Shown here: positions 16,811 through 26,672 of the stretch, piece after piece
Position numbering within the stretch: position 1 is the stretch's first letter
Layout: each line of letters starts with the position of its first letter
Origin: Lysobacter luteus
Lineage (GTDB): Bacteria; Pseudomonadota; Gammaproteobacteria; Xanthomonadales; Xanthomonadaceae
Reading direction: 5' to 3'
Length of the DNA stretch: 64,000 nt
NCBI RefSeq assembly: GCF_907164845.1
Contig: NZ_OU015430.1
Location: 2,470,001 to 2,534,000, forward strand
Position numbers and translations under genes: made by a program
The notes under the pieces: model-generated
The model's database searches: none
Seen by the model: only the letters and a program-made list of their open reading frames with translations
Told to the model about the DNA's origin: nothing

Positions 16811-17460
16811 CCACCGCTTCCGCGCCCCGCCACCTGTCCCGGTTCGACCGCTTGCTCGATGACGCGCAGCGCGCGCTGGAAACCGTGCTGGGCGCGCCGG
16901 TTGCCGAACGGCCGAACCCGGGCGCCGGCGAGCCCGACATCGTCATGGACGAGCCCGACCGCCGGCATGCCGCCGGCCTGATGCGGATCAACCACGTCGG
17001 CGAGGTCTGCGCGCAAGCGCTGTACTGCGGGCAGGCGGCCGTCGCCCGCGACGAGGCCACCCGCGCGCACCTGCTGGAAGCGGCACAGGAAGAGACCGAC
17101 CACCTGGCCTGGTGCGCCGAGCGCCTGCGCGAGCTCGACAGCCGCCCCAGCCTGCTCAACCCGCTGTGGTACGGCGGCAGCTTCGCGATCGGCGCGCTGG
17201 CGGGTTTGCGCGGGGACGGCTGGAACCTCGGCTTCGTGGTCGAGACCGAACGCCAGGTCGAGGCCCACATCGACGAGCACCTGGCCTCGCTGCCCGGCGA
17301 CGACCACCGCAGCCGCGCGATCCTCGGGGTAATGAAGGCCGACGAGGCCCGGCACGCCGACAACGCCGAGGCGGCGGGCGCACGGATCCTGCCGTTTCCG
17401 GTCCCGCGACTGATGGCCGCCGCGTCAAAGCTGATGAAGACGGTCGCCTACCGGCTCTGA
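16807..17460 (+). CDS. coq7: Demethoxyubiquinone hydroxylase Coq7
   Basis: 217 residues, normal for bacterial Coq7. The di-iron carboxylate ligands appear in [28 protein letters not shown] and [15 protein letters not shown]. It performs the last ring hydroxylation in ubiquinone synthesis at the membrane. The ATG overlaps the glcF stop, so translation is probably coupled. Confidence 0.95.
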
Positions 17461-17478
17461 GCCGGAACCGGGCATTTT

Positions 17479-17556
17479 TGTAGGAGCGGCTTCAGCCGCG
17501 ATCGGATCGCCGACAGCGTGCACCGGCCCCACGATCGCGGGTCAAGCCGCTCCTAC
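17479..17556. repeat. REP-like palindromic element, copy 2 (coq7/speD junction)
   Basis: TGTAGGAGCGGCTTCAGCCG on the left and GGTCAAGCCGCTCCTAC on the right form the outer palindrome, with a GATCG/CGATC inner part. It lies between convergent coq7 and speD, just before the speD terminator. Confidence 0.85.
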
Positions 17557-17572
17557 CCAAACGGACTCACGC

Positions 17573-17604
17573 GACAACAAAAAAGGCCGACGTTTGCCGG
17601 CCTT
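17573..17604 (-). terminator. Rho-independent terminator of speD
   Basis: AAGGCCG (17583-17589) and CGGCCTT (17598-17604) form the stem; on the minus strand it runs into a T-rich stretch (complement of 17573-17584). It lies 27 bp after the speD stop. Confidence 0.88.
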
Positions 17605-17630
17605 CTTGCACCATGCGGCGACGGCCGACC

Positions 17631-18422
17631 TCAGTCGACCAGGTTGCGCCCGTGGTACAGCTCCTCGATCTCGCGCTTGAGCCGTGCCTCGATCTTCATG
17701 CGCTCCTTGAACGACAGGTTCCGCGCCTTCTCCTCGAACAGGTAGCGGTCGAGGTCGAACTCCTTCAGGTGCATCTTGGTGTGGTAGATGTTTTCCTGGT
17801 AGACGTTCACGTCGAGCATCTCGTAGCGCGACTTGATGTTCTTGGCCAGGTAGTCCTGGATCGAGTTGATCTTGTGGTCGATGTAGTGCTTCCGGCCCTT
17901 GATGTCGCGGGTGAAGCCACGCACGCGGTAGTCCATCACCACGATGTCGGACTCGAGCGACTCGATCAGGTAGTTGAGTGCCTTCAGCGGCGAGATCACG
18001 CCGCAGGTGGCCACGTCGATGTCGGCGCGGAAGGTCGCGATGCCGTTGTCCGGATGGGTCTCCGGATACGTGTGCACGGTGATGTGCGACTTGTCCATGT
18101 GCGCGACCACCGCATCGGAGATCACGCCCTTGGCGTCCTTCTTGTCGATCACCGGCTCCTCGGAGATGAGGATGGTCACCGACGCGCCCTGCGGGTCGTA
18201 GTCCTGTCGCGCGATGTTGAGGATGTTGGCGCCGATGATGTCCGCCACGTCCGTCAGGATCTGGGTCAGGCGGTCGGCGTTGTAGGCCTCGTCGATGTAC
18301 TCGATGTAGCGCTGCCGCTCATCCTCGGAGGCGGCGAAGCAGACATCGTAGATGTTGAACGAGAGCGCCTTGGTGAGGTTGTTGAATCCCTGCAACCTGA
18401 GGCGCGGCAACGGCTTGACCAC
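17631..18422 (-). CDS. speD: S-adenosylmethionine decarboxylase proenzyme
   Basis: 263 residues from a GTG start at 18422 with GGGAA six bases upstream. This start puts the pyruvoyl-forming serine of [11 protein letters not shown] at residue 112, the same position as in the E. coli enzyme; the ATG at 18491 would shift it. The proenzyme cleaves itself before Ser112 into two chains. The product, decarboxylated SAM, feeds spermidine synthesis. It is divergent from clp with a 153-bp shared upstream region. Confidence 0.95.
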   Translation of the reverse strand: MVKPLPRLRLQGFNNLTKALSFNIYDVCFAASEDERQRYIEYIDEAYNADRLTQILTDVADIIGANILNIARQDYDPQGASVTILISEEPVIDKKDAKGVISDAVVAHMDKSHITVHTYPETHPDNGIATFRADIDVATCGVISPLKALNYLIESLESDIVVMDYRVRGFTRDIKGRKHYIDHKINSIQDYLAKNIKSRYEMLDVNVYQENIYHTKMHLKEFDLDRYLFEEKARNLSFKERMKIEARLKREIEELYHGRNLVD

Positions 18423-18575
18423 GGCATTTCCCGATAGGGCGAACAGGCGGCGATTATGGGGCAATCGGGCGTAATGGGAAAATGACCGCACTGCGCGAGC
18501 TGTCCCGCAATGGCAGGATTTGCCTCACGGCGCCACTTCGACCTAAGCTCGCTCGAATATTCAGGTTTCACTCAC

Positions 18576-19265
18576 ATGTCCGCCAACCCGGTAGTTCCCT
18601 TGACTGCACTGAGCCGAACCAACAGCCCGCTGATGCCCGACGGGGCCGTGATCGAACGCTTCCTGGCCCACTGCCACCGCCGGCGCTACCCCTCGCGCAC
18701 CGACGTGTTCCGCCCGGGCGACCCGGCCAGCACGCTGTATTACGTGGTGGCGGGATCGGTCAGCATCATCACCGAGGAAGACGACGGCCGCGAGCTGGTG
18801 CTGGGCTACTTCGGGCCCGGCGAGTTCGTCGGCGAGCTGGGCTTGTTCATCGAAAACGACCAGCGCGAGGTGATCCTGCGCACCCGCACCCCGTGCGAGC
18901 TGGCCGAGATCGGCCACGAGCGCTTCTACGACCTGCTGCTGTCGCGCCTGGCCCCGGACGCACCGAAGCTGCTGTACGCGATCGGCGCGCAGATCTCGCG
19001 CCGGCTGCTCGACACCAGCAGGAAGGCCGGGCGCCTGGCCTTCCTGGACGTCACCGACCGGATCGTGCGGGCGCTGCACGACCTGGCCAAGGAGCCGGAA
19101 GCGATGAGCCACCCGGACGGCACCCAGTTGCGGGTGTCCCGCCAGGAGCTGTCGCGGCTGGTGGGTTGCTCGCGCGAGATGGCCGGGCGCGTGCTCAAGA
19201 AGCTGCAGGCCGATGGCAAGCTGCATGCACGCGGCAAGACGGTGGTGCTGTACGGCACGCGCTGA
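18576..19265 (+). CDS. clp: CRP-family global regulator Clp
   Basis: 229 residues, the length of Xanthomonas Clp (about 230). An N-terminal cyclic-nucleotide-binding fold (PGDPASTLYYVVAGSVSI, GPGEFVGELGLF) is followed by a winged helix with recognition helix SRQELSRLVGCSREMAGRVL. Xanthomonas Clp binds DNA without ligand and is released by c-di-GMP, controlling virulence factors, exopolysaccharide and motility. The ATG at 18576 (MSANPVVPL) fits family length; the frame extends upstream to 18510 without conservation. Context next to speD and trp genes is as in Xanthomonadaceae. Confidence 0.95.
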   Translation: MSANPVVPLTALSRTNSPLMPDGAVIERFLAHCHRRRYPSRTDVFRPGDPASTLYYVVAGSVSIITEEDDGRELVLGYFGPGEFVGELGLFIENDQREVILRTRTPCELAEIGHERFYDLLLSRLAPDAPKLLYAIGAQISRRLLDTSRKAGRLAFLDVTDRIVRALHDLAKEPEAMSHPDGTQLRVSRQELSRLVGCSREMAGRVLKKLQADGKLHARGKTVVLYGTR

Positions 19266-19287
19266 GGCGCGGCAGGCATCACGATCG

Positions 19288-19319
19288 CGGGCGGCCTTCG
19301 GGTCGCCCGTTTTGTTTTG
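19288..19319 (+). terminator. Rho-independent terminator of clp
   Basis: CGGGCG (19288-19293) pairs with CGCCCG (19304-19309), followed by TTTTGTTTTG. It lies between convergent clp and the HAD gene. Confidence 0.88.
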
Positions 19320-19325
19320 TGGCTT

Positions 19326-20090
19326 CTACGAACCGTGCGGCAGGTCGGCGGCCGGGGCGTCGCCGGCACGGCCGGGGCAGCCCCAGTTGAGGATCGGCGT
19401 GCCGGGCGGGAGTTCCTGCCGGAACGTCTCGACCCCGTCGGCCTTCGGGTTTACCACCACCGGCGAGGCGGCAGCGCGCAGCAGCGGCAGGTCGGCGGTG
19501 CTGTCGGAGTAGGCGATCGCGACCGGCGCGGTGAAGCCGGCCTCGCGCAGCATCGTCATCTTCATCTCGTTGTGGCAGTGGCGCATGGCCACCACCGCGC
19601 CGAACCGCGGGCCGACCTGGGTGCCGACCACCGGCACGTCCTCGTGGGCGACGAACGCGAGGATCGCGCGGGCCAATTCGGGTGGTGCGCCGGTGGCGAT
19701 CACCACCTGGTCGCCGTCGACCCGGTGCCGGTGCAGCACCTCCAGCGCGAACGGCAGCAGCCGCTGGCGGATCCCGTCGGCGTGCAGCGGCACGTAGCGG
19801 TCGATCAGCGCGTCCAGGTCGCGGCGCCCGTGGAAGCCGACAGTGCCGGCCCAGACAAAGCCGGAGATCCCCACCCGGCGCGTGGGCAGGAACGCGATCA
19901 TCGGGCCGAACACCGGCGCGATCAGCAGCGCCAGCAGCGTCCGCCACCAGGCGCGGCGGACCAGCCACTTGAACAGGTGGCCGCCCGAGTCGCCGTCGTA
20001 GAGCGTGTGGTCGAAGTCGAATACCACCAGCGGCGCATCATTGCGGGCGGGCGGGTAGTCCTTGCGCGGACCCGGGCCGGCGGTGCTCAT
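19326..20090 (-). CDS. HAD-IB family phosphatase, last gene of the trp unit
   Basis: 254 residues. Motif I is [14 protein letters not shown], with the nucleophile and acid Asp pair; motif II is the threonine of [10 protein letters not shown]; motif III/IV is [15 protein letters not shown]. An N-terminal helical stretch ([21 protein letters not shown]) looks membrane-associated. This is the phosphoserine-phosphatase-like HAD-IB class. The substrate is unknown. The ATG overlaps the trpC stop by four bases, so it is translationally coupled to tryptophan synthesis genes. Confidence 0.88.
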   Translation of the reverse strand: MSTAGPGPRKDYPPARNDAPLVVFDFDHTLYDGDSGGHLFKWLVRRAWWRTLLALLIAPVFGPMIAFLPTRRVGISGFVWAGTVGFHGRRDLDALIDRYVPLHADGIRQRLLPFALEVLHRHRVDGDQVVIATGAPPELARAILAFVAHEDVPVVGTQVGPRFGAVVAMRHCHNEMKMTMLREAGFTAPVAIAYSDSTADLPLLRAAASPVVVNPKADGVETFRQELPPGTPILNWGCPGRAGDAPAADLPHGS

Positions 20091-20878
20091 CGCGCGAACA
20101 GCCGTTGCAGGGCGGCGCCGGGATCGGCCTCGCGCATGAACGATTCACCGATCAGGAACGTCTCCACGCCGGCCTCGCGCAGCCGGGCAACGTCCGCGGC
20201 GGTGGCGATGCCGCTCTCGGTGACCAGCGTGCGGTCCGGCGGGACCGCCTGCCCCAGCTCGAGGGTGGTATCGAGCGAGACATCGAACGTGCGCAGGTTG
20301 CGGTTGTTGACGCCGATCAGCTCGCAGTCGGTCTGCAGCGCGCGCTCGAGCTCGTCGATGTCGTGCACCTCGACCAGCACGTCCATGCCGAGCTCATGGG
20401 CGAGGTTGGCCATCTCGACCAGCGGCGCGTCCTCCAGCGCGGCGACGATCAGCAGGATGCAGTCGGCGCCGATCATGCGCGCCTCGTACACCTGGTACGG
20501 GTCGACGATGAAGTCCTTGCGCAGCACCGGCAACGCGCAGGCTCCGCGCGCCTCGCCCAGGTAGCGGTTGCTGCCCTGGAAGAAATCGACGTCGGTGAGC
20601 ACCGACAGGCAGGCGGCGCCGCCGGCCTCGTAGCTGCGGGCGATCGCGGCGGGGTCGAAATCGGGCCGGATCAGCCCCTTGGACGGGCTCGCCTTCTTGA
20701 CCTCGGCGATGACCGCCGCCTCGCCACTGGCGTGCTTGCGGCGGATCGCCTCGACGAAGCCGCGCGCCGGCGGCTGGCCGGCGGCGCGGTTGCGGACGCT
20801 GTCGAGCGAGCGGATGCGGCTGCGCTGCTCCACCTCCTCGTGCTTGCGGGCGAGGATGCGCTGGAGGATGTCGGTCAT
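20087..20878 (-). CDS. trpC: Indole-3-glycerol phosphate synthase
   Basis: 263 residues, monofunctional length (no fused TrpF). Family motifs include [47 protein letters not shown] and [12 protein letters not shown]. It closes the indole ring from carboxyphenylamino-deoxyribulose phosphate. It is four bases after trpD and overlaps the HAD gene at its end. Confidence 0.98.
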   Translation of the reverse strand: MTDILQRILARKHEEVEQRSRIRSLDSVRNRAAGQPPARGFVEAIRRKHASGEAAVIAEVKKASPSKGLIRPDFDPAAIARSYEAGGAACLSVLTDVDFFQGSNRYLGEARGACALPVLRKDFIVDPYQVYEARMIGADCILLIVAALEDAPLVEMANLAHELGMDVLVEVHDIDELERALQTDCELIGVNNRNLRTFDVSLDTTLELGQAVPPDRTLVTESGIATAADVARLREAGVETFLIGESFMREADPGAALQRLFAR

Positions 20879-20882
20879 GCGG

Positions 20883-21917
20883 CTATTGTCCCGCGAGTTC
20901 GCGCGTGGTGGCGACGAACTCGTCCAGCTTCGCCCGCGCCGCGCCCGAGGCGATCGCCTTGCGCGCGCGGTCGATGCCGTCGGCGATGTCCTCGGCCACG
21001 CCCGCTACGTACAGCGCAGCGCCCGCGTTGAGCGCGACGATCTCGCGCGGCAGCCCGTCGACGTTCTCCAGCGCCTGCAGCACCATCGCCTTCGACTCGG
21101 CCGGGCCGGACACCTGCAGGTTGCGGCTGGCCGCCATGGCGATGCCGAAATCCTCCGGGTGCACCTCGTACTCACGGACCCGGCCGTCGCGCAACTCGCC
21201 GACCAGCGAGCCGGCGCCCAGCGACAGCTCGTCCATGCCGTCGCGGCCCCACACCACCAGCGCGCGCTCGGCGCCGAGCTCCTCCAGCACGCGCACCTGG
21301 ATGCCGACCAGGTCGGGGTGGAACACGCCCATCAGCACCGCCGGCGCGTCGGCGGGGTTGGTCAGCGGGCCGAGGATGTTGAACATCGTGCGCACGCCCA
21401 TCTCGCGCCGCACTGGCGCGACCGCCTTCATCGCCGGATGGTGCAGCGGCGCGTACATGAAGCCGATCCCGGTGCGGTCGATGCATCGCGCGACGAGTTC
21501 CGGCTCCAGTTCTATCGACGCCCCCAGCGCTTCGAATGCATCGGCGCTGCCCGAGCTGGACGACACGCTGCGGCCGCCGTGCTTGGCCACGCGGCCGCCG
21601 GCCGCCGCGATCACGAACGTGCTTGCGGTGGAAATGTTGAAGGTGTTGGCGCCGTCGCCGCCGGTGCCGACGATGTCGACCAGGTGCCGGCGGTCGGCCA
21701 CCTCGACCGGGCGCGCGAACTCGCGCATCACCCGCGCCGCGCCGGCGATCTCGCCGATGGTCTCCTTCTTGACCCGCAGCCCGGTCAGGATCGCCGCGGT
21801 CATCGTCGGGCTGACCTCGCCGCGCATGATCTTGCGCATCAGCTCGACCATCTCGTCATGGAAGATCTCGCGGTGCTCGATCGTGCGCTGCAGGGCTTCC
21901 TGGGGGGTGATGGGCAT
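20883..21917 (-). CDS. trpD: Anthranilate phosphoribosyltransferase
   Basis: 344 residues from the ATG at 21917 ([19 protein letters not shown]). The longer frame to 22007 runs into a REP-like repeat and is rejected. The PRPP-binding motif is [15 protein letters not shown] and the anthranilate region [15 protein letters not shown]. It transfers phosphoribose to anthranilate. A palindromic element separates it from trpG, while trpC follows after four bases. Confidence 0.98.
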   Translation of the reverse strand: MPITPQEALQRTIEHREIFHDEMVELMRKIMRGEVSPTMTAAILTGLRVKKETIGEIAGAARVMREFARPVEVADRRHLVDIVGTGGDGANTFNISTASTFVIAAAGGRVAKHGGRSVSSSSGSADAFEALGASIELEPELVARCIDRTGIGFMYAPLHHPAMKAVAPVRREMGVRTMFNILGPLTNPADAPAVLMGVFHPDLVGIQVRVLEELGAERALVVWGRDGMDELSLGAGSLVGELRDGRVREYEVHPEDFGIAMAASRNLQVSGPAESKAMVLQALENVDGLPREIVALNAGAALYVAGVAEDIADGIDRARKAIASGAARAKLDEFVATTRELAGQ

Positions 21918-21967
21918 GGGAGGGGTCTCTGAAAGCTGGAGTTGGAACGGGTGTCGGATGGAGGTCC

Positions 21968-22042
21968 TGTAAGAGCGACGCAGGTCGCGACCTGTACATC
22001 GCCTCACGCGTTCGGCGGGTCGCGACTTGCGTCGCTCCTACA
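21968..22042. repeat. REP-like palindromic element, copy 3 (inside the trp operon)
   Basis: TGTAAGAGCGACGCAGGTCG and CGACTTGCGTCGCTCCTACA are the outer arms, with one base changed in the left arm. It lies in the trpG-trpD gap of genes transcribed in the same direction, so it is part of the trp mRNA and would fold as a long hairpin there. Confidence 0.85.
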
Positions 22043-22062
22043 TGGAACGGCGCTGCGCTGCC

Positions 22063-22656
22063 TCAACGCTCGAGGAAATTCCTCAGCAACGCATGGCCGT
22101 GCTCGGTGAGGATCGACTCGGGGTGGAACTGCACGCCCTCGACCGGATGCTCGCGATGGCGCAGGCCCATGATTTCGTCGAAAACGGGCGCGTCGCCGTT
22201 GCCGGCCGCGTCCTCGGTCCACGCGGTGATCTCCAGGCAATCGGGCACGCTGTCGCGCGCGACCACCAGCGAGTGGTAGCGGGTCGCCTCGTAGCCGTCG
22301 GGCAGGCCGGCGAACACGCCGCGGCCGCGGTGGCGGATCGGCGAAGTCTTGCCGTGCATGATCCGCTTCGCCCGCACCACGTCGCCGCCGTAGGCCTGGC
22401 CGATCGCCTGGTGGCCGAGGCAGACGCCGAGGATCGGCACGCGCGCGCCGAGGCGCTCGATCACCGCCAGCGAGACGCCCGCCTCGTTCGGCGTGCACGG
22501 GCCCGGCGAGATCACGATCCGGTCGGGTGCCAGCGCTTCGATCTGCCCGACGCCCAGCTCGTCGTTGCGGACCACCTTCACCTCGGCCCCGAGCACCTGC
22601 AGGTACTGCACGAGGTTGAAGGTGAAGCTGTCGTAGTTGTCGATCATCAGCAGCAC
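22063..22656 (-). CDS. trpG: Anthranilate synthase component II (glutamine amidotransferase)
   Basis: 197 residues if translation starts at the GTG at 22656, giving the typical [20 protein letters not shown]; the ATG at 22647 is the alternative. The nucleophile cysteine is in [15 protein letters not shown] and the His/Glu pair in [11 protein letters not shown]. It supplies ammonia to TrpE. The GTG is one base past the trpE stop, so translation is coupled. A REP-like element follows. Confidence 0.96.
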   Translation of the reverse strand: MLLMIDNYDSFTFNLVQYLQVLGAEVKVVRNDELGVGQIEALAPDRIVISPGPCTPNEAGVSLAVIERLGARVPILGVCLGHQAIGQAYGGDVVRAKRIMHGKTSPIRHRGRGVFAGLPDGYEATRYHSLVVARDSVPDCLEITAWTEDAAGNGDAPVFDEIMGLRHREHPVEGVQFHPESILTEHGHALLRNFLER

Positions 22657-22657
22657 G

Positions 22658-24184
22658 TCAGAGCCCCCGCGCCGCTTCGGCGACCGCGCGGAACAGCGCA
22701 CGTCCCTTGTTCATGGTCTCGTCCCATTCCTTGGCCGGGTCGGAGTCGTACACGATGCCCGCACCGGCCTGCACGTGCAGGCGGCCGTCCTGGATCACCG
22801 CGGTGCGGATGGCGATCGCCATGTCGGCGTCGCCGTGCCAGCCCAGGTAGCCGATGCAGCCGGCGTAGACGTTGCGCTTGACCGGCTCCAGCTCGCGGAT
22901 GACCTCGAGCGCGCGGATCTTGGGCGCGCCACTGACGGTGCCCGCCGGGAAGGTCGCGCGCAGCACGTCGGCATAGCTCATGCCGTCCTTCAGGGTGCCG
23001 GTGACCTCGCTGACGATGTGCATCACGTGGCTGTAGCGCTCGATCACGAACTGCTCGCCGACCTCGACGGTCCCCGCCTCGCTGACCCGGCCGACGTCGT
23101 TGCGGCCCAGGTCGATGAGCATCAGGTGCTCGGCGCGCTCCTTGGGGTCGGCCAGCAGCTCGGCCTCCAGCGCGCTGTCCTGTTCGGGCGTGTCTCCGCG
23201 CGGGCGGGTGCCGGCGATCGGGCGCACGGTGACGGTGCCGCGGCCGTCGGCGTCGTGCTGCAGGCGCACCAGGATCTCCGGCGAGGAGCCGACCACCTGC
23301 ATCTCGCCGACGTCCAGGAAATACATGTACGGCGACGGATTCAGCGCGCGCAGGGCGCGGTAGACGTCGACCGGGCGCGCCTTGAACGGCACCGAGAGCC
23401 GCTGGCTCAGCACCACCTGGAAAATGTCGCCGGCGCGGATGTACTCCTTCGACCGCTCGACCGCGGCGATGAAGCCTTCGCGGGTGAAGCCGGAGACGAA
23501 GTCGGCTTCGTCCAGCCCGGCGGGGTCCAGCGTCTCGGGGTACGCCGCGCCGGTGCGCAACCGGTGCACCAGCTGGTCGAGCCGGCGGTTGGCGCGCGCG
23601 TAGGCCTGCGGCTCGGCCGGGTCGGCGTGGACGATCAGGTACAGCCGGCCCTTGAGGTTGTCGAACACGGCCAGCTGTTCGGACTGCATCAGCAGGATGT
23701 CGGGCGTGCCCAGCTCGTCGGGCTTTGCCTCACCGTCGGGACCGCCGCCCGCCAGCCGTGGCTCGATGAAACCGACGCACTCGAATCCGAACCAGCCGAC
23801 CAGGCCGCCGGTGAAGCCCGGCAGCCCCTCGATCGCCGGCACCGAGTGCAGCGTGCGCAGGCGCTCGACCTCGGCGAACGGATCGGCGACCTCGCGTGCA
23901 TCGACCAGCTCGCCGTGCTCGGTGACGTACAGGGTGTGCCCGGCGAATGCGTACAAGCGGGTCGCCGGCAGGCCGATGATCGAGTAGCGGCCGAACCGCT
24001 CGCCGCCCTCCACCGATTCGAACAGGTAGGTGTGCGGACCGTCGGCGAGCTTGAGGTAGACCGACAGCGGGGTGTCGAGGTCGGAATGGACCTCGCGCAC
24101 GACCGGGATGCGGGTGTGGCCGTCAGCGGCCTGCTGGCGGAAGCGCTCGAGTTGCGGATCGGGCGTGGCGTCGGACGATGTCAT
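22658..24184 (-). CDS. trpE: Anthranilate synthase component I
   Basis: 508 residues from the ATG at 24184. The N-part has a tryptophan-feedback motif ([17 protein letters not shown]) and the C-part shows the chorismate-binding core ([41 protein letters not shown] with [21 protein letters not shown]). It makes anthranilate from chorismate with TrpG. It stands 112 bp after the yegS-like gene; a short Trp-rich frame overlaps its start and may be a leader. Confidence 0.98.
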   Translation of the reverse strand: MTSSDATPDPQLERFRQQAADGHTRIPVVREVHSDLDTPLSVYLKLADGPHTYLFESVEGGERFGRYSIIGLPATRLYAFAGHTLYVTEHGELVDAREVADPFAEVERLRTLHSVPAIEGLPGFTGGLVGWFGFECVGFIEPRLAGGGPDGEAKPDELGTPDILLMQSEQLAVFDNLKGRLYLIVHADPAEPQAYARANRRLDQLVHRLRTGAAYPETLDPAGLDEADFVSGFTREGFIAAVERSKEYIRAGDIFQVVLSQRLSVPFKARPVDVYRALRALNPSPYMYFLDVGEMQVVGSSPEILVRLQHDADGRGTVTVRPIAGTRPRGDTPEQDSALEAELLADPKERAEHLMLIDLGRNDVGRVSEAGTVEVGEQFVIERYSHVMHIVSEVTGTLKDGMSYADVLRATFPAGTVSGAPKIRALEVIRELEPVKRNVYAGCIGYLGWHGDADMAIAIRTAVIQDGRLHVQAGAGIVYDSDPAKEWDETMNKGRALFRAVAEAARGL

Positions 24185-24257
24185 GCGGCATTTCCTGGGG
24201 ATGCGACGGGGCGTGGACGGTGGTGGCAAGCCACCATCGCCAACCTGTGTCGGCCAT
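24123..24257 (-). CDS. Possible trp leader peptide (Trp codons at 6, 8 and 9)
   Basis: A 44-codon frame starts with ATG at 24257, 73 bp before trpE, and reads MADTGWRWWLATT; three of four consecutive codons are TGG. An inverted repeat TGGTGGC-N2-GCCACCA (24221-24236) overlaps the last Trp codons, so a stalled ribosome would open it. Against it: no good Shine-Dalgarno, no T-run terminator, and the frame does not stop before trpE but ends at 24123, inside it. It could be a leader for translational attenuation or chance. Confidence 0.35.
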   Translation of the reverse strand: MADTGWRWWLATTVHAPSHPQEMPHDIVRRHARSATRALPPAGR

Positions 24258-24296
24258 GCAGGAACGCGGATCTGCCCGGAAAATCATCGGCGCAGT

Positions 24297-25322
24297 CTAC
24301 GCGACCACGAGCCCGGGCGGGGCCACCGGCGCGTCATCGGATTGCGGCAGCGGGTTGCCCGGTGGGCGCAGCAGCGGGCAGCCGGGCGGCAGGTGCATGC
24401 GCACGCGACGGGCCACGCAGGCGACGTGGAAGCGGCTGGACTCGACCGGCTCGCCATCGAGGTTGAGCGTGAACGGCTCCGGCGCCTCGATCTCCACCCA
24501 CGGCAGTTGCCGGCGCACCGCGACGCGCTCGAGCGCGGCGTGCTTGCCCTCGGACAGCAGCGCGCCCAGGGTGCTGCCGACCTCGCCCTCGAGCTCCGGG
24601 ACGATGGTCAGGTCGAGCAGGTCGTCGTCGACCACCGCATCCGGGCAAAGGGCCTGGCCGCCACCGGCCTGCCGGCCGTTGCCGATGCCCAGCGCGATGA
24701 ACCCGCCCTCCCACCGGAACGGCTCGCCCGTGCGATCGGTTGCGCTGATGCGCGCCTGGATCGGATCGATCCGGCCGAGCCGGGCGATGCCGGTGATCAG
24801 ATATGCCAGGCCGCCGAGCATCTTCTTCATGCCTTCGTCGGTCTCGACCGTCACCTGGGTGCCGAATCCGCCGCTGGCGACGTTGGCGCACCAGTGCACG
24901 TTGCCGGGGCTCTCGATGCGCAGGAGGTCGATCGCGTGGGCGGTGCCGGTGCGGGCCAGCTCCAGCGCGGCCGCGGCCTCGAGCGGGATCTGCGCGGCGA
25001 CGGCGAAATCGTTGGCGGTGCCCATCGGCACCAGCGCCAGGCTCGGCAGTGCGTCGGCGTCCTCGTCGCGGTGGGCGAGCGTGGTGGCCACCTCGCTGAG
25101 GGTCCCGTCACCGCCGGCGGCGATCACCGTGTCGACCCCGTCGGCCAGCGCCTCGGCGACGTAGCGCTCGGCATCGCCGGACTCCCAGGTGACGCGGACG
25201 CTGAGGTTGACGCCCTGGTCGCGCATGGCCGCGACCGCCTCGCGCAACGCCACGTCGCCGGCCGATTTGCCGTTGAGGATCAGCCGCCAGCACGGGCCGG
25301 TGGACGTCTCGGGTTCGCTCAT
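24297..25322 (-). CDS. YegS/diacylglycerol-kinase-family lipid kinase
   Basis: 341 residues. The nucleotide-binding motif is [17 protein letters not shown], and [15 protein letters not shown] and the C-terminal [13 protein letters not shown] (LxxDGE) are family signatures. YegS-type enzymes phosphorylate lipids such as phosphatidylglycerol or diacylglycerol in vitro; the in vivo substrate is uncertain. It lies between rpe and trpE on the same strand, 55 bp after rpe. Confidence 0.93.
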   Translation of the reverse strand: MSEPETSTGPCWRLILNGKSAGDVALREAVAAMRDQGVNLSVRVTWESGDAERYVAEALADGVDTVIAAGGDGTLSEVATTLAHRDEDADALPSLALVPMGTANDFAVAAQIPLEAAAALELARTGTAHAIDLLRIESPGNVHWCANVASGGFGTQVTVETDEGMKKMLGGLAYLITGIARLGRIDPIQARISATDRTGEPFRWEGGFIALGIGNGRQAGGGQALCPDAVVDDDLLDLTIVPELEGEVGSTLGALLSEGKHAALERVAVRRQLPWVEIEAPEPFTLNLDGEPVESSRFHVACVARRVRMHLPPGCPLLRPPGNPLPQSDDAPVAPPGLVVA

Positions 25323-25377
25323 GCGGCGAGGCTAGCAGCGCTTCCCGGCGGACGAAGTGAAGCCGGCGGCCGGGGTT

Positions 25378-26052
25378 CTAGCCCCGCGCGGCTGCGACCG
25401 CGGCCTTCATCCTGGACACCACGTCGGCGTAGTCGCCGGCGTTGAAGATCGCCGACCCGGCGACGAAGGTGTCCGCCCCCGCCGCGGCGATCTCGCCGAT
25501 GTTGTCGACCTTCACCCCGCCGTCGATCTCCAGCCGGATCGACCGCCCGCTGGCGTCGATCCGCTCGCGCACGCGGCGCAGCTTGTCCAGCGTGGACGGG
25601 ATGAAGGCCTGCCCGCCGAAACCGGGATTCACCGACATCAGCAGCACCATGTCGAGCTCGTCGAGCACGTAGTCGAGCACCTCCACCGGCGTGCCCGGGT
25701 TGAGCACCAGTCCGGCCTTGCAGCCGTGCGACTTGATCAGCTGCACGGTGCGGTGGACGTGCCGGCTGGCCTCGGGGTGGAAGCTGATCAGCGACGCGCC
25801 GGCCTTGGCGAAGTCCGGCACGATGCGGTCGACCGGCTCCACCATCAGGTGGACGTCGATCGGCGCGGTGACCCCGTGTTTCCTCAGGGCTTCGCAGACC
25901 AGCGGGCCGATCGTCAGGTTGGGCACGTAATGGTTGTCCATCACGTCGAAATGCACCCAGTCGGCGCCGGCGGCGAGGACGTTGTCGACCTCCTCGCCAA
26001 GGCGGGCGAAGTCGGCCGAGAGGATGGACGGGGCGATGACGGTCGGTTGCAT
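25378..26052 (-). CDS. rpe: Ribulose-phosphate 3-epimerase
   Basis: 224 residues. Conserved motifs are [57 protein letters not shown] and [14 protein letters not shown], containing the metal-binding His and Asp residues. It interconverts ribulose-5-phosphate and xylulose-5-phosphate in the pentose phosphate pathway. It is the first gene of the rpe-yegS-trp stretch; a REP-like element lies just upstream. Confidence 0.98.
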   Translation of the reverse strand: MQPTVIAPSILSADFARLGEEVDNVLAAGADWVHFDVMDNHYVPNLTIGPLVCEALRKHGVTAPIDVHLMVEPVDRIVPDFAKAGASLISFHPEASRHVHRTVQLIKSHGCKAGLVLNPGTPVEVLDYVLDELDMVLLMSVNPGFGGQAFIPSTLDKLRRVRERIDASGRSIRLEIDGGVKVDNIGEIAAAGADTFVAGSAIFNAGDYADVVSRMKAAVAAARG

Positions 26053-26070
26053 CAGGCAGGCACCTTGGCT

Positions 26071-26149
26071 TGTAGGAGGGGCTTAAGCCCCGATCGTGGA
26101 GTCGGCACGGGCGACCGGATGTCCGATCGCGGCTGAAGCCGCTCCTACA
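26071..26149. repeat. REP-like palindromic element, copy 4 (upstream of rpe)
   Basis: TGTAGGAGGGGCTTAAGCCC on the left and GCGGCTGAAGCCGCTCCTACA on the right share the ends of the other three copies; the left arm has a compensated GGGCTTAAGCCC core. It sits 18 bp upstream of the rpe start and 18 bp after the J-domain gene stop. Confidence 0.82.
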
Positions 26150-26167
26150 ACAAAGGGATGCGCTGGC

Positions 26168-26503
26168 TCACTTGCGCCCACGCAGCGTCTTGATCCGGTC
26201 GTAGGCGCGGTTGATCTCGCGCGCACGGGTTTCGGCCTGCTGGCGCAGTTCGGTGGCGGCGCCGGCCACACGGTCCGGGTGGTACTGGCCGATCAGCCGG
26301 CGGTAGGCGCGGTCGACCTCCTCGTCACCCGCGTCGGAAGTCAGGCCGAGCACTGCGTAGGGGTCGTCGCGCCGGAGCCGGAACCAGTCCGCATCGAAGG
26401 CATGGCCGACCAGCAGGCCGATCAGCGCACCCAGCAGCGGGTTGACGCGCAGCAGCGCGGCACCGGCGAACACTCCCAGCAATTTGCCGTACCAGCGCCC
26501 CAT
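26168..26503 (-). CDS. Membrane-anchored J-domain protein
   Basis: 111 residues. A hydrophobic N-terminal segment ([20 protein letters not shown]) precedes a J-domain at about 48-111 with helix II/III ([17 protein letters not shown]) and the HPD motif intact. That resembles DjlA, but the TerB domain found between anchor and J-domain in DjlA is missing. It should stimulate a DnaK-type chaperone at the inner membrane. It is divergent from purC. Confidence 0.88.
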   Translation of the reverse strand: MGRWYGKLLGVFAGAALLRVNPLLGALIGLLVGHAFDADWFRLRRDDPYAVLGLTSDAGDEEVDRAYRRLIGQYHPDRVAGAATELRQQAETRAREINRAYDRIKTLRGRK

Positions 26504-26672
26504 CGGCTCTCCCGTCGCGTTGCCGGCGCACCCACGCCCGGCGAGGCCTGCCAGTCTACCTGCAGCCGGCGACGCGCCGGCGTACACTGCCCGGCCCCGT
26601 CGCGCACGCGCGCGACCACCGGTGCGGATTGCGACGGCGGGACCCGTGCCACGCGTGCCATCCAGGGATCCG

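Noticed and set aside
18423-18491. ATG start of speD 23 codons upstream
   Set aside because: It would move the pyruvoyl serine from position 112 to 135; the GTG at 18422 has a Shine-Dalgarno and the right length.
21918-22007. Longer start of trpD
   Set aside because: The extension is encoded by the REP-like palindrome.
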